64,000 bases of DNA from Mediterraneibacter gnavus ATCC 29149. Lineage in GTDB: Bacteria; Bacillota; Clostridia; Lachnospirales; Lachnospiraceae. The stretch is from positions 3,057,001-3,121,000 of the forward strand of contig NZ_CP043051.1 of NCBI RefSeq assembly GCF_008121495.1, read 5' to 3'. This document shows, in pieces, positions 1-8,584 of the stretch. Each line of letters begins with the position of its first letter. Position 1 is the stretch's first letter. The notes beneath the pieces are model-generated. The model saw only the letters and a list, made by a program, of their open reading frames with translations, had not been told where the DNA came from and ran no database searches. The position numbers and the translations under genes are program-made.

Positions 1-31
1 AAGAAAGTGTTAAAATTTTGTAAAAAATGAA

Positions 32-60
32 TTGACACCCGGCATGATATAACGTATAGT
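32..60 (+). promoter_or_regulatory. Promoter of the NCS2 purine permease gene
   Basis: TTGACA at 32-37 and TATAGT at 55-60 are separated by exactly 17 bases, giving a near-consensus sigma-A promoter. The transcript would have a leader of only about 45 bases before the ATG at 112, which is too short for a purine riboswitch. Confidence 0.75.
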
Positions 61-111
61 TGACTTGTGTACATAATTCTGTGTCAAAAATAAAAAAGGG
101 AGGGAAAATTT

Positions 112-1515
112 ATGAATCTTGACAAAATTTTTCACTTGAAAGAAAACAACACAAATGTCAAAACCGAGATTCTTGCGGGTGTCACAACATTTATGACAAT
201 GGCCTATATTCTGGCTGTAAACCCGAATATTCTGGCAGAGGCAGGAATGGATCACGGAGCGGTCTTCACAGCGACAGCTCTGGCAGCGTTCATCGGTACG
301 TTATGTATGGCAATCTTTGCAAACTATCCGTTTGCACTGGCGCCGGGAATGGGACTGAATGCGTACTTTGCATACACGGTTGTACTCCAGATGGGGTATT
401 CCTGGAAGGTCGCGCTGGCAGCAGTACTGGTAGAGGGTATTATCTTTATTCTGTTATCACTGCTGAGTGTGCGCGAGGCAATCTTTGATGCAATCCCGTA
501 TAATCTGAAAAAGGCGGTGTCGGTCGGAATCGGCCTGTTTATCGCATTTATCGGATTGCAAAATGCGAAGGTTGTGATCGGAGGCTCTACGCTTTTAAGT
601 TTGTTCTCTTTAGATGGATACAATAAGAATCTGGCTGCGGCAGCAGGGGGCAAAGATTTCGTAGCGGCAAGCATGAATGATGTGGGGATCACAGTGCTGC
701 TGGCAATCATCGGAATTATCATTACCGGAATCATGGTAGTCAAAAATGTAAAAGGAAATATTTTATGGGGAATTCTGATTACATGGGTATTAGGAATTAT
801 CTGTCAGTTTGCCGGACTGTATGTTCCGAATCCGGAGCTTGGATTTTATTCACTGCTTCCTGATTTCAGTGCAGGAATCAGCATTCCAAGTCTTTCTCCG
901 ATCTTTGCAAAATTCAGTTTAGAAGGCGTGCCGATTCTGGAATTTGTTGTGATCGTATTTGCATTCTTGTTTGTAGATTTGTTTGATACACTGGGAACTT
1001 TGATCGGAGTTTCTTCTAAGGCAAATATGCTGGATAAAGACGGAAAGCTTCCAAGGATCAAAGGAGCGCTCCTGGCGGATGCAGTTGGAACAACAGCAGG
1101 AGCAGTACTCGGAACCTCTACAACAACGACATTTGTAGAAAGCTCTTCCGGTGTTGCAGAAGGAGGACGCACAGGATTGACTGCAGTAACGACTGCTGTT
1201 TTATTTGGTCTGTCCTTGTTCTTGTCACCGATCTTTCTGGCAATTCCATCCTTCGCCACAGCGCCGGCGCTTGTGATTGTAGGATTTTACATGCTGAGTG
1301 CAGTGACAGATATTAATTTTGCAGATGCAGCCGAGGGAATCCCGGCATTTATCTGTATCGCAGCAATGCCGTTTTTCTATAGCATTTCTGAAGGAATCTC
1401 TATGGGAGTTCTCTCCTATGTATTCCTGAATCTGCTGACAGGAAAAGCGAAAAAGATCAGTCCGGTTATGTATGTACTGGCAGTCTTGTTTGTATTGAAA
1501 TATCTGTTGATTTAG
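112..1515 (+). CDS. NCS2 family purine (guanine/hypoxanthine-type) permease
   Basis: A 467-residue polytopic membrane protein with about a dozen hydrophobic segments. The N-terminal region (TEILAGVTTFMTMAYILAVNP, around residues 18-38) and the later DLFDTLGTLIGVSSKA stretch are characteristic of the AzgA/PbuG-like branch of the NCS2 nucleobase:cation symporters, which import hypoxanthine, guanine or adenine across the cytoplasmic membrane. Length matches the family. GGGAGGG lies just upstream of the ATG. It is monocistronic, with a good promoter at 32-60 and a hairpin terminator directly after the stop. The exact base transported cannot be read from sequence. Confidence 0.9.
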   Translation: MNLDKIFHLKENNTNVKTEILAGVTTFMTMAYILAVNPNILAEAGMDHGAVFTATALAAFIGTLCMAIFANYPFALAPGMGLNAYFAYTVVLQMGYSWKVALAAVLVEGIIFILLSLLSVREAIFDAIPYNLKKAVSVGIGLFIAFIGLQNAKVVIGGSTLLSLFSLDGYNKNLAAAAGGKDFVAASMNDVGITVLLAIIGIIITGIMVVKNVKGNILWGILITWVLGIICQFAGLYVPNPELGFYSLLPDFSAGISIPSLSPIFAKFSLEGVPILEFVVIVFAFLFVDLFDTLGTLIGVSSKANMLDKDGKLPRIKGALLADAVGTTAGAVLGTSTTTTFVESSSGVAEGGRTGLTAVTTAVLFGLSLFLSPIFLAIPSFATAPALVIVGFYMLSAVTDINFADAAEGIPAFICIAAMPFFYSISEGISMGVLSYVFLNLLTGKAKKISPVMYVLAVLFVLKYLLI

Positions 1516-1531
1516 CATCAGAGAGAATTTT

Positions 1532-1577
1532 AAATGTCCGAATAACCTTGTTGAAAGGTTGTTCGGACATTTTATTT
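1532..1577. terminator. Bidirectional hairpin terminator between convergent genes
   Basis: A long stem pairs AATGTCCGAATAACCTT with AAGGTTGTTCGGACATT (one bulge) and is followed by TTTATTTT. It sits between the permease (+) and the convergent small membrane protein gene, whose stop codon it overlaps, and could serve both strands. Confidence 0.8.
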
Positions 1578-1925
1578 TCGAATCATATAATATGTTTGAT
1601 GGTTCTGGCGGATTTCAGATATCAGATGCTGCCGGAGCATATAAGGCAGCAGAGAATCTAAAAATTGTTTTGGATCGGTGATCTGGATACGTTCACTGGA
1701 AAATGGCTGTTTTGCGTACAGATCTTTGACTGCTTCTTCTAATTCCTGACGTGACAGTTGTTTTTGTTTTTTCAGAGCTTTCTGAATTCTGGAGACACCC
1801 TTTGAAAAGAGCAGGTTGGATAAGTCCTGCTGCTGTCTCTGACTGCGCCAGAGTCCCCAGCCGTAAATAAGAGCGGTGGCAGCGGCGAATAACAGAACAA
1901 AGGGAATATATTGAAGAAAAGACAT
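1572..1925 (-). CDS. Small membrane-anchored protein of the OPT-PqqD cassette
   Basis: This 117-residue protein has one N-terminal transmembrane segment (about residues 5-24) followed by a charged, helical cytoplasmic part with repeated Lys/Gln/Glu heptads. I do not recognise a family. The start has AAAGGAGG inside the end of the preceding PqqD-like gene, with only one base between the two genes, so they are surely co-translated. Its constant partners here are a PqqD-like protein and an OPT peptide transporter, so a helper or sensor role at the membrane for that transporter is a reasonable inference only. Confidence 0.7.
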   Translation of the reverse strand: MSFLQYIPFVLLFAAATALIYGWGLWRSQRQQQDLSNLLFSKGVSRIQKALKKQKQLSRQELEEAVKDLYAKQPFSSERIQITDPKQFLDSLLPYMLRQHLISEIRQNHQTYYMIRK

Positions 1926-1926
1926 A

Positions 1927-2283
1927 TCAATAAACCTCCTTTAGCTCGATCAGATGATGATCCTTTAAAATCTCCAGAAACCGGATCAGACGGGCAAGTG
2001 GTTTTTCCATTTTTGGAAACTGTGACTGCAGATCCAGTGAGAGCTGATGTACGGTTTTCTGATCATTGATTGACTGCCAGAGAAAGCTGCCGTAGTCATC
2101 CAGCTTGATCGCGCTTACCTTTGGACGTTTGAAAAAGCGCTGTGCGATCCGGTGATAAAATCCTCTCCATTCGATCATGACCGTAACCTGACCTTTGTCG
2201 TTTGTTTCATACTCGATCTCAGGATTTTTGACGACAATAAAATCCATATAATTCTGATTTGAAATCTTCTTTTTCTTTGACAT
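1927..2283 (-). CDS. PqqD-like (RiPP recognition element) family protein
   Basis: A 118-residue soluble protein. The segment from about residue 58 to 115 (AIKLDDYGSFLWQSIND, then QLSLDLQSQF, then RFLEILKDHHLIEL) has the order and spacing of the PqqD fold: a Leu/Asn-rich strand, a helix ending in W, a short acidic helix and a final FL..L...LIE helix. Classical PqqD domains bind a precursor peptide and hand it to a radical SAM maturase. No radical SAM gene or precursor gene is adjacent here. It follows the OPT transporter gene by 96 bases and has a good SD (AAAGGAG). Family assignment is fairly secure; function is unknown. Confidence 0.75.
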   Translation of the reverse strand: MSKKKKISNQNYMDFIVVKNPEIEYETNDKGQVTVMIEWRGFYHRIAQRFFKRPKVSAIKLDDYGSFLWQSINDQKTVHQLSLDLQSQFPKMEKPLARLIRFLEILKDHHLIELKEVY

Positions 2284-2319
2284 AATGTCTCCTTTTTAAA
2301 ATAATAAAGAATAAGTACA

Positions 2320-2337
2320 GCCTGTCTTTCGACAGGC
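2320..2337 (-). promoter_or_regulatory. Intercistronic hairpin between OPT and PqqD-like genes
   Basis: GCCTGTC and GACAGGC form a perfect 7-bp stem with a GAAA tetraloop on the minus-strand RNA. No proper T-run follows (tgtacttattcttt), so it looks like an mRNA-stabilising hairpin or a weak partial terminator that sets the relative level of the downstream genes. Confidence 0.5.
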
Positions 2338-2379
2338 CGTATCTTCTGTTTTCTGCTGTTTCAGTGAATGGAATAAAAA

Positions 2380-4275
2380 TTATTCGCTTTTCTTTCCGCC
2401 TTTGATACATACTCTTGCGAGATATAATAAAAGCAGGATAAATACAATTAAGCTTCCGATTTCTCCGATTGAGAATTTTTTGGAGAGATCGATGATCTTA
2501 TCTAATTTTGCAACGGCAAAGATTGCGAGGATGACACCCATCAATCCTTCTCCGGCGATCAGACCGGATGTGAAGAGGATTCCGTGATCCACGCTTGCCT
2601 TTTTCTCTTTTTCAGAGACGTTTCGTTTGTCCATGAACAGACGGACAAGTCCGCCGGCCATAATTCCGGCATTTAAGCTGAATGGAAGGTACATACCGAC
2701 TGCAAACGGCATTACCGGAACTTTCAGGATTTCCATGACGATTGCTACACAGACACCAATCAGGATCAGTGACCATGGAAGTTCTGCGCTCATGATACCT
2801 TCTACCAGCATTTTCATCATCGTTGCCTGTGGAGCAGGGATCGCTTCAGATCCATATCCCCATGCATTGTCCAGAAGCTGCAATACAAATCCGATCGCAG
2901 CAGCAGAAACAACGACACCGATCATCTCACCGATCTGCTGTTTCTTTGGAGTTGCACCGACAATAAATCCGGTCTTCAAATCCTGTGAACAGTCTCCGGC
3001 AATCGCTGCGATGACACAGATAATACCACCAATTGCGATGGCACCAGTCATACCTTTCACTCCGGTTGTACCGGTAGCTTTCAGAAGTAATGTGGCGATC
3101 AGAAGTGTTGCGATCGCCATACCGGATACCGGGTTGTTGGAAGATCCGATGAGTCCTACCATACGGGAAGAAACGGTTGCAAAGAAGAATCCAAATACAA
3201 TAACGATCAGAGCGCCGATTGGATTAACCGGGAATGCCGGCACCAGCCAGATGGCAATTCCGATCACCAGGATCATAACAAGTAAGAATGGCATCGGAAT
3301 GTCCTGCTCTGTACGCAGTGCTGAAGCACTGCTTTTCTTTTTCATACTCTGCATTGCCTGTTTAAAGGTCTTCGCAATGAGCGGAAGGCTCTTGATCAGA
3401 CTGATCACACCACCGGTTGCAACAGCACCTGCACCGATATATTTGATGTAAGTTCCCCAGAGATCACTTGGAGCCATCTGGGCAATCGGATCGGTCCCAG
3501 GGAAAATTGCCTGTGCATCTGCACCGAACAGTGCGATGGCAGGCATCAGTACAAACCAGCTCAATGTACTTCCGGCCAGCATATAGCTGGAAATCTTCGG
3601 TCCGCAGATGTAACCGACACCTGCCAGTGCAGGGAGTACCTGGACTCCAACGGAAGAACCGGCATAGGCTTTGATGTCATATCCAATCTCACTTGGGAAG
3701 ACTTTCAGTCCGTCTGCGATAAATTTGTAAGCGGCAGCGATTCCCAGACCGGAGAATACCGTACCTGCTTTGCTTCCGCCTTCTTCTCCGGCAAGAAGAA
3801 CTTCTGCACAGGCAGTACCTTCCGGAAACGGAAGTGTGCCGTGTTCTTCTACGATCAGTGCCTGACGCAGAGGAACCATAAAAGCAACACCGAGAAGACC
3901 ACCTACTAATGCAACAAGAAAGATTGTGATCATACTCGGAGAATCGATCGTTCCTTCTTTTGCCCACAGGAACAGGGCAGGGAGCGTAAAGATTGCTCCG
4001 GCTGCAACGGATTCACCGGCAGAACCGATCGTCTGGACAAGGTTGTTTTCCAGAATGGAGTCTCTGCGAAGGATGACGCGGATGATTCCCATGGAAATAA
4101 CCGCCGCCGGAATAGAGGCGGAGATCGTCATACCGACACGCAGACCCAGATATGCATTCGCCGCACCGAAAACGATGGCGAGCAGAATACCAATCAGGAG
4201 AGAGGTTACCGTGAACTCCGGTACGACACGGTCGGCCGGGATATACGGCTTGAAATTATTTTTGTTATCAGACAT
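2380..4275 (-). CDS. OPT family oligopeptide transporter
   Basis: A very hydrophobic protein of 631 residues with roughly 15 membrane segments. The N-terminal YIPADRVVPEFTVTSLLIGI and GAANAYLGLRVGMTISASIP motifs and the internal LPFPEGTACAEVL motif are diagnostic of the prokaryotic branch of the OPT family, which imports small peptides or metal-peptide chelates with protons. The start is placed at ATG 4275, where AAAGGA lies upstream; an in-frame ATG 27 bases earlier lacks such a site. It heads a cassette with a PqqD-like protein and a small membrane protein. The pepD dipeptidase gene lies immediately upstream on the same strand, which suits a peptide-use theme. Confidence 0.92.
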   Translation of the reverse strand: MSDNKNNFKPYIPADRVVPEFTVTSLLIGILLAIVFGAANAYLGLRVGMTISASIPAAVISMGIIRVILRRDSILENNLVQTIGSAGESVAAGAIFTLPALFLWAKEGTIDSPSMITIFLVALVGGLLGVAFMVPLRQALIVEEHGTLPFPEGTACAEVLLAGEEGGSKAGTVFSGLGIAAAYKFIADGLKVFPSEIGYDIKAYAGSSVGVQVLPALAGVGYICGPKISSYMLAGSTLSWFVLMPAIALFGADAQAIFPGTDPIAQMAPSDLWGTYIKYIGAGAVATGGVISLIKSLPLIAKTFKQAMQSMKKKSSASALRTEQDIPMPFLLVMILVIGIAIWLVPAFPVNPIGALIVIVFGFFFATVSSRMVGLIGSSNNPVSGMAIATLLIATLLLKATGTTGVKGMTGAIAIGGIICVIAAIAGDCSQDLKTGFIVGATPKKQQIGEMIGVVVSAAAIGFVLQLLDNAWGYGSEAIPAPQATMMKMLVEGIMSAELPWSLILIGVCVAIVMEILKVPVMPFAVGMYLPFSLNAGIMAGGLVRLFMDKRNVSEKEKKASVDHGILFTSGLIAGEGLMGVILAIFAVAKLDKIIDLSKKFSIGEIGSLIVFILLLLYLARVCIKGGKKSE

Positions 4276-4341
4276 GTATAAATTTTTCCTTTCTTTTCTC
4301 AAAATCTCTTTCCCAATCCATCTGAAATTACAGCAAAATCT

Positions 4342-4385
4342 ATTATATCAGAGCATCCCTGCATTCCCCAGAGAACGCGGGGATG
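4342..4385 (-). promoter_or_regulatory. Probable OPT promoter with overlapping dyad
   Basis: On the minus strand TATAAT (4342-4347) precedes the OPT gene; the -35 region (TGGGGA at 4365-4370) is poor. An inverted repeat, CATCCCTGC at 4354-4362 and GCGGGGATG at 4377-4385, spans the -35 region. A poor -35 overlapped by a dyad suggests regulator control, but the arms could equally form an RNA hairpin at the end of pepD read-through transcripts. Confidence 0.45.
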
Positions 4386-4395
4386 TCATAATATC

Positions 4396-4427
4396 AAAAA
4401 TAAGGATATGTTACTGGTTACAGTAAC
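4396..4427 (-). terminator. Weak hairpin terminator after pepD
   Basis: On the minus strand GTTACTG and CAGTAAC form a 7-bp stem with a TAAC loop (4410-4427), followed by ATATCCTTATTTTT. It starts a few bases after the pepD stop codon. The T-run is interrupted, so efficiency is doubtful. Confidence 0.4.
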
Positions 4428-4431
4428 AAGT

Positions 4432-5883
4432 CTATGCAAGCTTTTTTAAGACATCTGTCAAGAGCTCATAGAACCGTTCGAAAGAATCCAGCGGCAGATG
4501 TTCATCCGGTGTGTGGCATCCGCGGATCGTAGGGCCGACTGCAATGGCATCTAGTCCAGGGATCGCATCAGAGAAAAGTCCACATTCCAGACCTGCATGG
4601 ATGGCTTCGATCTTCAGATCATCGTGGAACAGTTCTTTGTAGCTTTGCACAAAAACATCGCGGATCGGAGAAACTTCTGCAAAACTCCAGCCCGGATACT
4701 CGCCGTGCATGCTGACTTCGAAACCGAAGGTTTCTGCCAGAAGGCAGAGCTTTTCTTTGAGTGCGCTCATCAGTGTGGCAACAGAAGAACGTGGTGCAAA
4801 TACAAGGGATGCACTTGTCTCATCAGTTGCTGCAATTCCGAGATTTAACGAAGTGACTGTAAAACCGTCCAGGTTCATGTTGCGGAATTGTACACCGTTT
4901 GGCGCAAGACACATTGCCGTGATAAAGGCTTTTCCATCCTCGGCAGAGATCACATCTGCAGTTCCGTTTTCTGTGCTTACAAGGAACTGAAATGCCGGCT
5001 CATACGGACAGATCTCGGATGAAAAGTCAGCAGAGAGTGCCAAAGCCAGATTTTCCGCATTTTTTGCAGCAACTTCATCAGAATAGAACAGAGTTGCGGA
5101 TGTCTCACGAGGGATGGCATTGTCCTTTGTACCGCCGTTAAAATCAACTAAAAGGGCATCGGTATTGTGGAACAGATGATTGATCATACGAGCCATCAAC
5201 AGATTGGCATTCTGATGTTCTTTGTTGATATCTGTTCCGGAATGTCCGCCCAGAAGTCCGGTCGCCTCCAGATGGAGCAGCATCCCTTCTTTTTTACTGC
5301 GGGTGATTGGACGGGTGAGACCGAAACGAAGTCCTCCTGCACAGCTGACTGTGGCAACTCCCTCGTCCTCGGAATCCAGATTGATCATGGTACGAGCTGA
5401 AAGAAGGGATTTATCCAGTGCTTCTGCTCCGTTCAATCCGATCTCTTCCTGTGTAGTGAACACACATTCCAGTGCCGGATGTGTCAGTGTATCGTCATCT
5501 AGGATCGCAAGCATGCATGCAACGGCAGCTCCGTTGTCCCCGCCAAGGGTAGTGCCGTTTGCGGAGAGTACGCCGTCTTTTATGATCAGATCCAGAGGGT
5601 CTGTTGTAAAATCATGTGCAACGCCTGCGAGTTTTTCACATACCATGTCCGTATGCCCCTGCAGCATAACGGCCGGTTTTTCTTTAGCCCCTGCGCTTGC
5701 AGGCTTTTTGATGATCACATTGAAAAGTGCATCCCGGTGATACCACAGATTTCGTTCTTCGGCAAATGCCACGAGATAGTCACTGATTGCTTTCTCGTTG
5801 GCAGAGCCACGAGGAATGGCACTGATGTCTTCGAAAAAGTGAAATAATTTTTCTGGTTTGTATCCTGTGATTTTATAATTCAT
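4432..5883 (-). CDS. pepD: Aminoacyl-histidine dipeptidase (peptidase D, M20 family)
   Basis: A cytosolic zinc dipeptidase of 483 residues, the usual PepD length. Metal-site signatures are visible in order: LQGHTDMVCEK (first His and catalytic Asp), GADNGAA-like TLGGDNGAAVACMLA (bridging Asp), TTQEEIGLNGA (catalytic Glu and metal Glu) and a C-terminal IRGCHTPDEHL with the last metal His. It hydrolyses Xaa-His and other dipeptides. It has its own promoter and ends just ahead of the OPT transporter gene on the same strand, so the two are functionally coherent neighbours: uptake followed by hydrolysis. Confidence 0.93.
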   Translation of the reverse strand: MNYKITGYKPEKLFHFFEDISAIPRGSANEKAISDYLVAFAEERNLWYHRDALFNVIIKKPASAGAKEKPAVMLQGHTDMVCEKLAGVAHDFTTDPLDLIIKDGVLSANGTTLGGDNGAAVACMLAILDDDTLTHPALECVFTTQEEIGLNGAEALDKSLLSARTMINLDSEDEGVATVSCAGGLRFGLTRPITRSKKEGMLLHLEATGLLGGHSGTDINKEHQNANLLMARMINHLFHNTDALLVDFNGGTKDNAIPRETSATLFYSDEVAAKNAENLALALSADFSSEICPYEPAFQFLVSTENGTADVISAEDGKAFITAMCLAPNGVQFRNMNLDGFTVTSLNLGIAATDETSASLVFAPRSSVATLMSALKEKLCLLAETFGFEVSMHGEYPGWSFAEVSPIRDVFVQSYKELFHDDLKIEAIHAGLECGLFSDAIPGLDAIAVGPTIRGCHTPDEHLPLDSFERFYELLTDVLKKLA

Positions 5884-5922
5884 AGATCATACCTCTTTTC
5901 TAATATAAATATCGTTCGTTCT

Positions 5923-5951
5923 ATTCTAGCATTTTTAGCGTGGTAAAGCAA
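5923..5951 (-). promoter_or_regulatory. pepD promoter
   Basis: Read on the minus strand: TTGCTT (5946-5951), 17 bases, then TAGAAT (5923-5928), with TGC directly before the -10 (extended -10). The leader is about 35 bases. Confidence 0.65.
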
Positions 5952-6043
5952 GAAAATCTTAGAAAATGAAAGTGGTTCAGCGGAAAATCAAAAAATCCGG
6001 GAAAGACAGGAAACGAATAGGAAGAGGAGGTTCTGCATACATT

Positions 6044-6361
6044 TTGGATAAGAGGCGTATAACGGCAGTGCAGAATATGAAAAGAGAAGCAGAAAAAGAA
6101 AAGTTAAGAGAACGGTTTGCGGCGGCTGCAAATATGCCAAAGGATGTGGTGTTAGGGGCATCTGTCGTGACTGTGATCGGAAACGGGGAAATCAGTATTG
6201 AAAATTACCGCGGAATTTTAGAATATACAGGAGAGCTGATCCGGGTACAGACGAAAAAAGGGCAGATCCAGGTACACGGAAAGGGACTGCAGATTGAGTA
6301 CTATCTGAATGATGAGATGAAAATAACAGGGAAGATCCATACCCTTGAATATGAAATGTGA
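6044..6361 (+). CDS. yqfC: YabP/YqfC family sporulation protein
   Basis: A small basic protein. The core from MPKDVVLGASVVTVIGNGEI to the end (IQVHGKGLQIEYYLNDEMKITGKI) is the YabP/YqfC fold, needed at engulfment in Bacillus and always next to yqfD as here. The reading frame is open from 5966 with an ATG that has no SD. An ATG at 6077 would give the usual length of about 94 residues but also has no SD. The only strong SD (AGGAGG, 6025-6030) points to ATT 6041 or TTG 6044, so I chose TTG. The start is therefore uncertain, the identity is not. It is separated from yqfD by 11 bases. Confidence 0.8.
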   Translation: MDKRRITAVQNMKREAEKEKLRERFAAAANMPKDVVLGASVVTVIGNGEISIENYRGILEYTGELIRVQTKKGQIQVHGKGLQIEYYLNDEMKITGKIHTLEYEM

Positions 6362-6372
6362 GGTAAACAGCA

Positions 6373-7614
6373 ATGCAGAGAATCCTGCGTTTTTTGAGAG
6401 GATATGTAAAAATCAGAATAAAGGGATACTCCCCGGAGCGTTTTTTAAATCTGTGCAGTCATCATCAGATCGATATCTGGGGACTTCAGCCCTGTAAAAA
6501 TTCTTATGAGATGTATGTAAAGCTGAAGGATTTTCGGAAAATCCGTCCGATCGTGAGAAAAACGCGCACGAAGGTCGTTTTAGTGGAACGCTTCGGCATG
6601 CCATTTTTTCTAACAAGATGTCAGAGCAGAACATGGTTTCTCGCAGGAGCTGTGCTCTGTATACTCCTGTTGATGTTCTACACTTCGTTTATCTGGGATA
6701 TCCATTTTGAAGGAAATGAAAAATGGACGGATGAAGTACTGCTTCAATTTCTGGAGCAGGAGAAGATCACACCTGCCATGCCAAAAGGGAAGGTAGACTG
6801 CGCGGATATCGTGCGGAAGATTCGGCAGAAATATGATGATATTGTGTGGGTCTCAGCCTCCATCGATGGAAGCAGGCTGAAAATACAGATCAAGGAGAAT
6901 GAAGATACGTTTCAGGAGGTGCAAAAGGAAGAAAAACCCTGTGATCTGATCGCAGAACAGGACGGGGTGATCACAAAGATGGTGACACGTTCCGGAGTTC
7001 CCATGGTGCATGTCGGGGATCAGGTGAAAAAGGGGGATATCCTTGTGTCAGGCAGAATCGAGGTGTGCAATGATGCAAAAGAGGTGGTAGAATATCAGTA
7101 TGAGCAGGCAGATGCGGATATTAGGGCAGACACGCAGACAGAATATGAGGATGAAATCAGCACATACTATGAAGAAAAGAGGTATCAGAACCAAAAACGG
7201 ATGCAGGTTTTTGTGGAATTTAAAAACTGGGAATGTCATCTTGGAAGTGTGAAAAATTCTTTTCCGAAAAGTGAACAATATGTGATGAAACGTCAGGTGA
7301 CCCTGGGAGAAAATTTTCATCTTCCACTATTTTATGGGGTAAAAGTTGCAAAATCATACCAGATAAAAGAAAAAAGATATACAAATGAAGAAATTCAAAA
7401 GAAATTGAGCGAAAACTTCAAACAATTTTCAAAGGAATTGAAGGAAAAAGGTATTCAAATACAGGGAAATAGTGTTAAAATACACATAGGCAAAAAATCT
7501 GCGGTTGCAAAAGGGAGCTTATACCTGAATGAAGACATTGCAAAAAAAGCAGATACAGAAATATTAGAGATTGAAAGGAATAAGAAGGATGAGTCTTTCA
7601 GAACTGATGATTGA
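6373..7614 (+). CDS. yqfD: Sporulation protein YqfD
   Basis: 413 residues with a short N-terminal cytoplasmic domain (including YSPERFLNLCSHHQIDIW), one transmembrane segment at about residues 91-112 and a long extracytoplasmic part. That part contains the IWDIHFEGNEKWTDEVLLQF and QDGVITKMVTRSGVPMVHVGDQVKKGDILVSG segments typical of YqfD; the second resembles a biotinyl/HlyD-type beta barrel. It is a mother-cell membrane protein of endosporulation in Bacillus. Directly downstream of yqfC and overlapping phoH by 26 bases, so the three genes are one transcription unit. Confidence 0.9.
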   Translation: MQRILRFLRGYVKIRIKGYSPERFLNLCSHHQIDIWGLQPCKNSYEMYVKLKDFRKIRPIVRKTRTKVVLVERFGMPFFLTRCQSRTWFLAGAVLCILLLMFYTSFIWDIHFEGNEKWTDEVLLQFLEQEKITPAMPKGKVDCADIVRKIRQKYDDIVWVSASIDGSRLKIQIKENEDTFQEVQKEEKPCDLIAEQDGVITKMVTRSGVPMVHVGDQVKKGDILVSGRIEVCNDAKEVVEYQYEQADADIRADTQTEYEDEISTYYEEKRYQNQKRMQVFVEFKNWECHLGSVKNSFPKSEQYVMKRQVTLGENFHLPLFYGVKVAKSYQIKEKRYTNEEIQKKLSENFKQFSKELKEKGIQIQGNSVKIHIGKKSAVAKGSLYLNEDIAKKADTEILEIERNKKDESFRTDD

Positions 7615-8584
7615 TATACCGGCGGAGCACGAGAGAAATGTGTTCGGGCAGTTTGATGCGTATGCAAAAAAGCTGGAGCGGACGTTTCATGTGACACTGA
7701 TCGCCAGAGAAGGCAAAGTGAAGATATTAGGTGAAGATAAAAATGCAGAGAAGGCAAGGCGGGTATTGGATCAGCTTGCTGCTCTGTCAAAAAGAGGAAA
7801 TGAGATTACGGAACAGAATGTAGATTATGCCATGTCACTGGTCTATGAGGATCAGGAGGAGGCGATGGTGGAGATGGATCGGGAATTGATCTGTCACACA
7901 TTGCAGGGAAAACCGATCAAACCGAAGACGCTGGGACAGAAGCGTTATGTAGATGCCATTCGGGAAGGAATGATCACGTTTGGGCTGGGACCTGCGGGAA
8001 CCGGAAAGACCTATCTTGCCATGGCTATGGCAATCACAGCGTTTCAGAGAAATGAAGTGAGCCGTATTATCCTTACCAGGCCGGCGATAGAGGCAGGAGA
8101 AAAACTGGGATTTCTTCCGGGAGATCTTCAGAGCAAGATCGATCCCTATCTGCGTCCTCTTTATGATGCATTGTATCAGATCATGGGAGCGGAAAGTTTT
8201 GCAAAAAATTCAGAAAAAGGTCTGATCGAGGTTGCACCTCTTGCTTATATGAGAGGAAGAACACTGGACAATGCGTTTATCATTCTGGATGAGGCACAGA
8301 ATACGACGCCGGCACAGATGAAAATGTTTCTGACAAGGATCGGATTTGGTTCCAAAGTCGTGATCACCGGAGATGCCACCCAAAAGGACCTTCCGGCAGG
8401 AACGGTTTCCGGTCTGGATGTAGCAGTCAAGGTGGTAAAAAATCTGGAGGGGATCAGCATCTGCACACTGACGAGCAAGGATGTGGTGCGGCACCCGCTT
8501 GTACAGAAGATCGTAAAGGCATATGAAGAGTATGAAAAGAAGAGCACCCGTACAAAGGGCGGTACAAAAAGGAGAAAATCATGA
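7589..8584 (+). CDS. phoH: PhoH family ATPase
   Basis: 331 residues. An N-terminal KH-like region is followed by a P-loop NTPase domain: GLGPAGTGKTYLA is the Walker A motif, FIILDEAQNTTPAQMKMFLTRIG is the Walker B and RNA-helicase-like motif, and VITGDATQKDLP is motif III. PhoH proteins are cytosolic ATPases linked to RNA metabolism and are typically encoded next to ybeY, as here. The ATG at 7589 is preferred because AAAGGA lies 9 bases upstream; the frame extends further back to a TTG at 7571. The stop overlaps the ybeY start (ATGA). Confidence 0.93.
   Translation: MSLSELMIDIPAEHERNVFGQFDAYAKKLERTFHVTLIAREGKVKILGEDKNAEKARRVLDQLAALSKRGNEITEQNVDYAMSLVYEDQEEAMVEMDRELICHTLQGKPIKPKTLGQKRYVDAIREGMITFGLGPAGTGKTYLAMAMAITAFQRNEVSRIILTRPAIEAGEKLGFLPGDLQSKIDPYLRPLYDALYQIMGAESFAKNSEKGLIEVAPLAYMRGRTLDNAFIILDEAQNTTPAQMKMFLTRIGFGSKVVITGDATQKDLPAGTVSGLDVAVKVVKNLEGISICTLTSKDVVRHPLVQKIVKAYEEYEKKSTRTKGGTKRRKS

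Noticed and set aside
61-111. Possible purine riboswitch ahead of the NCS2 permease
   Set aside because: The promoter at 32-60 leaves a leader of about 45 bases, too short for a purine aptamer, and no core motif is present.
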